A stretch of DNA of 64,000 nucleotides from Clostridia bacterium (GTDB taxonomy: Bacteria; Bacillota_A; Clostridia; UMGS1883): NCBI GenBank assembly GCA_017467965.1, contig JAFUJZ010000008.1:1-64000 (forward strand), in the 5' to 3' direction. Below are positions 60,311 to 64,000 of the stretch, one piece after another (position 1 is the stretch's first letter; every line of letters begins with the position of its first letter). Made by a program: the position numbers and the translations under genes. The notes under the pieces are model-generated. The model saw only the letters and a list, made by a program, of their open reading frames with translations. It did not search any database and was not told the origin of the DNA.

Positions 60311-62161
60311 TTATTCCGTAAATTGTCCGTTATACAATCCTGCGTACATACCGCCCAATGCCAAAAGCTCCTCATGCGTGCCCATTTCCTGCACTCTACC
60401 GTCATTTATTACAACAATCTTATCTGCATTTTTGATTGTAGACAGTCTATGTGCAATAACAAAACTGGTTCTGCCATACATAAGGTTTTTCATAGCTTCC
60501 TGAATTTTAATTTCGGTACGTGTGTCAACACTGCTTGTAGCCTCGTCAAGGATAAGTATTTCAGGGTCTGCCACCATGGCTCTCGCAATACTAAGAAGCT
60601 GTCTCTGACCAACCGATACGTTTGATGCGTCGTCGGTTAAAACAGTATCGTAGCCGTCATGCAGTCTTTCGATAAACTCGTGACAGTTTGCTAGTCTCGC
60701 CGCATATTCAACCTCTTCGTCACTGGCATTGAGGTTGCCGTAACGGATGTTTTCTCTTACAGACACGGAGAACATGTGTGTATCCTGCAAAACTATCGCA
60801 ATCTTTGCTCTTACTGAGTCCTTTTTAACGTTTTGAATATTTGTACCGTCAATTAAAATTTCGCCTTTATTCACGTCGTAAAAACGTGTAAGAAGGTTTA
60901 CGATAGTCGTCTTGCCTGCACCTGTGGGTCCTACAAAGGCAACCGTCTGCCCCTCTTTTGCTTCAACGGAAACATTCTTCAAGATAAGTCGCTTTTCGTC
61001 GTAACCAAAGTCTATGTTCTTAACCTCTACATGACCTTTCACGTGACCGAGCTCAATATGGTTTTCTTCCCCGAGGTATTCGTTGGGTTCGTCCATAACC
61101 TCGAACACTCTTTCCGCACCTGCCAAAGCCGACTGAATGGTTGCAAAAAGGTTTGCAATTTCGTTAATAGGACGGCTAAACTGCTGTGAACAGGAAAGGA
61201 AAACTATAACATCACCCACCTCAAGCGGTTCTATACCAAATATTGTCACAACCGCCAAAAGTCCACCTACAAATGCCGTTACAGCATAGTTGAGATTTGA
61301 AAACATATTCATGATAGGGCCGACGCTGCCACTTATTACCTGTGCTTTTACAGCGTTTTCATAATACTCGCGGTTTTTCTTTTCAAATTCTTCGCAAATC
61401 TGATTTTCTCTGCAAAAAACCTTTACCGCATACTGACCCGAGATTGTCTCTTCAATATGACCGTTCAGCTCACCGAGTGCACCCTGCTGTCCCTTATAAA
61501 ACTTTGATGTATATTTTGCAATCTTTTTTGTTATAAACAGCATCAAAGGAACAAGCACAAGTGTTACAAGCGTAAGCGGAATGCTTATGTAAAGCATCAT
61601 GCAGAAAGTACCTATAAGCATGATTACACCCGAGAAAATCTGTGCAACGGAGGTTGACAGTGTCTGGCTTAATGTGTCAACGTCGTTTGTCATACGGCTC
61701 ATTAATTCGCCGTGTGTTCTCTTGTCAAAATACGCAATCGAAAGCTTTTCCATTTTAGAAAAAAGCTCCATACGTATCTTCTGCACGGTTCTCTGGCTGA
61801 TTACTGCCAAAAGCACGCTCTGCACACCCTGTGCCGCCACACTTACAATGTAAAGTGCCAGTAAAAGCATCAATAATTTTCCTATAAGCTGAAAGTCAAT
61901 AGCACCGTCTACAACATATGATTTGATTTCATTGATTACAGGGCCTTGAACCCATGTTGCACCCAAGTTTGAAAGAGTGGAAAAAATAACGAGTGCAAAC
62001 ACAGCCGCAATTGCTAATTTAAAGCTTCCGAGATATCCGATAACTCTTATGAGTGTACCTTTTGCATTCTTCGCCTTTTCAGTAGGTCTCATACCGGGAC
62101 CACCGGGTCTTCCTCCGGGTCCACCGGGACGTCCCATGGGTCCACGTTGTTCTGCTCTCAT
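60311..62161 (-). CDS. ABC exporter half-transporter, canonical Walker B partner
   Basis: A 616-residue fusion of six membrane helices and an ATPase domain. An unusual Gly/Pro/Arg-rich start (GRPGGPGGRPGGPGMRP) precedes helix 1. Walker A is GPTGAGKTT, Walker B ILILDEATSSVDT with the catalytic Glu, the switch His lies in IAHRLST, and the signature is VSVGQRQ in place of LSGGQ. It forms a heterodimer with the protein encoded directly upstream (TAATG overlap): the partner's Asp-type Walker B and this odd signature make the degenerate site of BmrCD/TM287-288-like drug or lipid exporters. Confidence 0.93.
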   Translation of the reverse strand: MRAEQRGPMGRPGGPGGRPGGPGMRPTEKAKNAKGTLIRVIGYLGSFKLAIAAVFALVIFSTLSNLGATWVQGPVINEIKSYVVDGAIDFQLIGKLLMLLLALYIVSVAAQGVQSVLLAVISQRTVQKIRMELFSKMEKLSIAYFDKRTHGELMSRMTNDVDTLSQTLSTSVAQIFSGVIMLIGTFCMMLYISIPLTLVTLVLVPLMLFITKKIAKYTSKFYKGQQGALGELNGHIEETISGQYAVKVFCRENQICEEFEKKNREYYENAVKAQVISGSVGPIMNMFSNLNYAVTAFVGGLLAVVTIFGIEPLEVGDVIVFLSCSQQFSRPINEIANLFATIQSALAGAERVFEVMDEPNEYLGEENHIELGHVKGHVEVKNIDFGYDEKRLILKNVSVEAKEGQTVAFVGPTGAGKTTIVNLLTRFYDVNKGEILIDGTNIQNVKKDSVRAKIAIVLQDTHMFSVSVRENIRYGNLNASDEEVEYAARLANCHEFIERLHDGYDTVLTDDASNVSVGQRQLLSIARAMVADPEILILDEATSSVDTRTEIKIQEAMKNLMYGRTSFVIAHRLSTIKNADKIVVINDGRVQEMGTHEELLALGGMYAGLYNGQFTE

Positions 62162-63891
62162 TATTCTTCACCTCTTTCCATCTGAGAATAATAAATTTCC
62201 TGATAAACCTTGTTTTGTGCCATAAGCTCATCATGAGTACCCATACCCACGATCTCGCCGTTTTCCATAACAAGTATCTTGTCGGCATCTCTTACTGCAC
62301 TTATTCTCTGTGCAATAAGAATAACCGTAGTGTCGCCCATTTCTTCGCGAAGAGTTTTTCTTATCTTGCCTTCTGTGGCAGTATCAACAGCACTGGTTGA
62401 GTCGTCAAAAATAAGAATCTTCGGCTTTTTAATAAGTGCACGGGCAATGGAAAGTCTCTGCTTTTGTCCGCCGGAGAAGTTAACGCCGCGCTGACCGAGC
62501 ACTGCATCATAACCGTCGGGGTTTTTACTTATAAACTCTGCAGCCTGTGCACGTGCTGCAGCCTGTTGGATTTCATTATCCGAAGCGTCCTCTTTACCCC
62601 AACGAAGGTTGTCTGATATTGTACCCGTAAAGAGGATAACGCTCTGTAACACCATACCGATACCTTCTCGAAGAGTCTCGATATCATAGTTACGTACATC
62701 GGTGCCGTCAACCTTAATCCTGCCGCTTGTTACATCGTAAAGTCTGGGAATAAGGTTTACAAGTGTTGATTTACCCGAACCTGTAGAGCCGAGGATTGCC
62801 AATGTTTCGCCGGGGTTTACCGTAAACGAAATATTTTTCAAAACGTCCTCGCCACCTGCGTCCTTGTAACGGAAGGATACATTTTCAAATTCAACGCTAC
62901 CTTCCTGAATTTTCTGTGTACGGGGCTGAGAATTGTTTACAATATCAACCTCTTCGTCCAACACTTCGCTGATACGTGCAGCGGACGCCGATGCACGCGA
63001 AAGAGACATAAACATCATGCTCATCATCATAATGGATGACAAAATTCTCGTTGCGTACATAATGAACGCCGAAACATCACCAACCTGCATTTTGTCTGCA
63101 CCTACAAGATTTGCACCAAACCACATGATTGCAATTACGGAAACGTTCATTACGATTGTTACCCCCGGCATCATAAGTGCCATAAGCTTGTTTGCACGAA
63201 TGGAAATATCAACAAAATCGTCATTTGCTTCGCCGAAACGCTTTGTTTCGTGTTCCGCACGGTTATACGCTTTTACAACTCTTATACCTGTAAGGTTTTC
63301 CTGTATAACTGCATTCACCTTATCAAGCTTACCTTGTACAGACTTAAAAAGCGGGAAAGTCTTTTTTATATTGAACGCAATAATGCCCACAATCAAAGGA
63401 ATTGCAACCGCAAATATAACCGCAAGGTCAAGATTGATTCTGCAGGCAAAGATAATACCGCCTATGAAAAGCATGGGCGAACGCACCATCATACGAAGAG
63501 CCATACCAACAATGTTCTGGAGCATTACAACATCGTTTGTTGTTCTTGTAACAAGGCTCGCCGTAGAAAACTTGTCAATATTTGAAAACGAAAACTCCTG
63601 TATCTTTTTGTATATATCATCACGGAGTCTGTAGCCAAAATACTGGCTGGCTTTTGTTGCAAAATAACCGCAACCCACACCGCCTATCATACCAAGCACT
63701 GCAACCCCCATCATCTGGATGCCCTTTTCCAGTATGTACATCGGTCCTGCACCTTGCATGATACCAATATCAACAATATCACTCATAATGCTTGGCTGCA
63801 ACAGGTCACATAATACCTCAAGTATCATGAGTACAGGTGCCAATACAACCCATGCCCATGCACCGTTAAGATATTTCAAATATCTTTTCAT
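62161..63891 (-). CDS. ABC exporter half-transporter, degenerate Walker B partner
   Basis: A 576-residue membrane-ATPase fusion. Six helices (about 15-310) precede Walker A GSTGSGKST, signature FSGGQKQRLSIARAL, Walker B ILIFDDSTSAVDT and IAQRISA. In the Walker B the catalytic Glu is Asp, and the switch His is Gln (AQRIS), as in the non-hydrolytic half of heterodimeric exporters. Its ATG overlaps the stop of the upstream MarR-like gene (ATGA), and its stop overlaps the start of its partner. The substrate is unknown. Confidence 0.93.
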   Translation of the reverse strand: MKRYLKYLNGAWAWVVLAPVLMILEVLCDLLQPSIMSDIVDIGIMQGAGPMYILEKGIQMMGVAVLGMIGGVGCGYFATKASQYFGYRLRDDIYKKIQEFSFSNIDKFSTASLVTRTTNDVVMLQNIVGMALRMMVRSPMLFIGGIIFACRINLDLAVIFAVAIPLIVGIIAFNIKKTFPLFKSVQGKLDKVNAVIQENLTGIRVVKAYNRAEHETKRFGEANDDFVDISIRANKLMALMMPGVTIVMNVSVIAIMWFGANLVGADKMQVGDVSAFIMYATRILSSIMMMSMMFMSLSRASASAARISEVLDEEVDIVNNSQPRTQKIQEGSVEFENVSFRYKDAGGEDVLKNISFTVNPGETLAILGSTGSGKSTLVNLIPRLYDVTSGRIKVDGTDVRNYDIETLREGIGMVLQSVILFTGTISDNLRWGKEDASDNEIQQAAARAQAAEFISKNPDGYDAVLGQRGVNFSGGQKQRLSIARALIKKPKILIFDDSTSAVDTATEGKIRKTLREEMGDTTVILIAQRISAVRDADKILVMENGEIVGMGTHDELMAQNKVYQEIYYSQMERGEE

Positions 63892-64000
63892 ATGTTTTCC
63901 TCCATTTCCAAAAGAACTTTAAGTCTGTCACGTTTTTTTGTCAGAAGCTTTTTAAACGCCTTGATTTCGTCCTCAGTAAAGTCCTCATAAATTTCCTTTT
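63888..64000 (-). CDS. MarR-like regulator, C-terminal fragment (runs off the window)
   Basis: Only the last 37 codons are present: KEIYEDFTEDEIKAFKKLLT then KKRDRLKVLLEMEENI and TGA. The amphipathic pattern resembles the C-terminal dimerisation helix of MarR-family repressors, and such genes commonly head operons of two ABC exporter halves. The stop overlaps the start of the exporter gene (ATGA). The DNA-binding part lies outside the window, so the family call is inferred. Confidence 0.6.
   Translation of the reverse strand, partial: KEIYEDFTEDEIKAFKKLLTKKRDRLKVLLEMEENI

Noticed and set aside
1..64000. tRNA or rRNA genes
   Set aside because: I saw no cloverleaf-like segment with CCA end or rRNA signature in the gene gaps.

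Overview
The window reads as chromosome of a gut- or rumen-type, low-GC, spore-forming member of the Clostridia (Bacillota). Reasons: Spo0A, SpoIVB and a PdaA-like deacetylase; a SCIFF ribosomal peptide with its radical-SAM maturase; an energy-coupling-factor (ECF) module ecfA1-ecfA2-ecfT-truA; S-layer-homology proteins; clostridial cohesin and dockerin modules; strong AAGGAGG ribosome sites and many near-consensus sigma-A promoters. The exact genus cannot be told from this stretch. Almost all genes lie on the minus strand. The plus-strand exceptions are valS, two small XRE regulators, a ThrE-type pair and one RNA methyltransferase.

Layout. 1-5829: 5' end of ppdK, an acyl-carrier-like protein that lacks the phosphopantetheine serine, a secreted GH30 galactanase-like enzyme with lectin modules, a 376-bp gene-free stretch of palindromic repeats, and two tandem SLH-domain proteins. 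5982-8606: valS. 8701-12673: a secreted protein ending in a decarboxylase-like GGADGPT tail, then an orphan cpsC-cpsD-cpsB tyrosine-kinase/phosphatase module. 12812-16853: tsf, rpsB with a structured leader, nadC and nadB. 16972-26305: a 1338-aa secreted CHAP/InlB-repeat/cohesin/dockerin protein with a divergent XRE regulator, a secreted protein of unknown role, and a LamG-GH43-LamG enzyme. 26417-32788: complete pstSCAB-phoU-phoB-phoR operon. 32924-39933: an rRNA-methyltransferase-like gene, ecfA1A2T, truA, a membrane propeller-like protein, CvpA and, last, a CARF-nuclease of the Card1/Can2 (DUF1887) type with no CRISPR locus nearby. 40078-46767: ThrE halves, spo0A, an NSS symporter, a SpoU methyltransferase and the forespore-type pair pdaA-spoIVB. 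46821-51750: secD-secF, the SCIFF pair and two small companions. 52009-53673: RNase J. 53932-60250: a 1962-aa secreted cohesin/dockerin/LRR protein, again with a divergent XRE regulator. 60311-64000: a heterodimeric ABC exporter behind a MarR-like gene tail.

How it fits together. One theme is envelope and extracellular chemistry: carbohydrate enzymes suited to plant galactan or arabinogalactan side chains, SLH proteins, two giant modular surface proteins each paired with its own regulator, and the Sec and SCIFF export-linked genes. A second is phosphate starvation (the whole Pho/Pst system behind a putative Pho box) and sporulation. A recurring DNA-level feature is very tight packing of terminators and promoters: several promoters sit inside or against the upstream gene's terminator hairpin, so that upstream transcription stops while the new transcript starts past the 5' arm.

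The observations most worth a second look are the paired giant-protein/XRE loci, the CRISPR-free CARF nuclease in a housekeeping operon, the serine-less acyl carrier protein, the promoter-in-terminator arrangements (one apparently forespore-specific), and the conserved-looking GGADGPT tail on a secreted protein. All functional calls are from reading the sequence; no database search was run.
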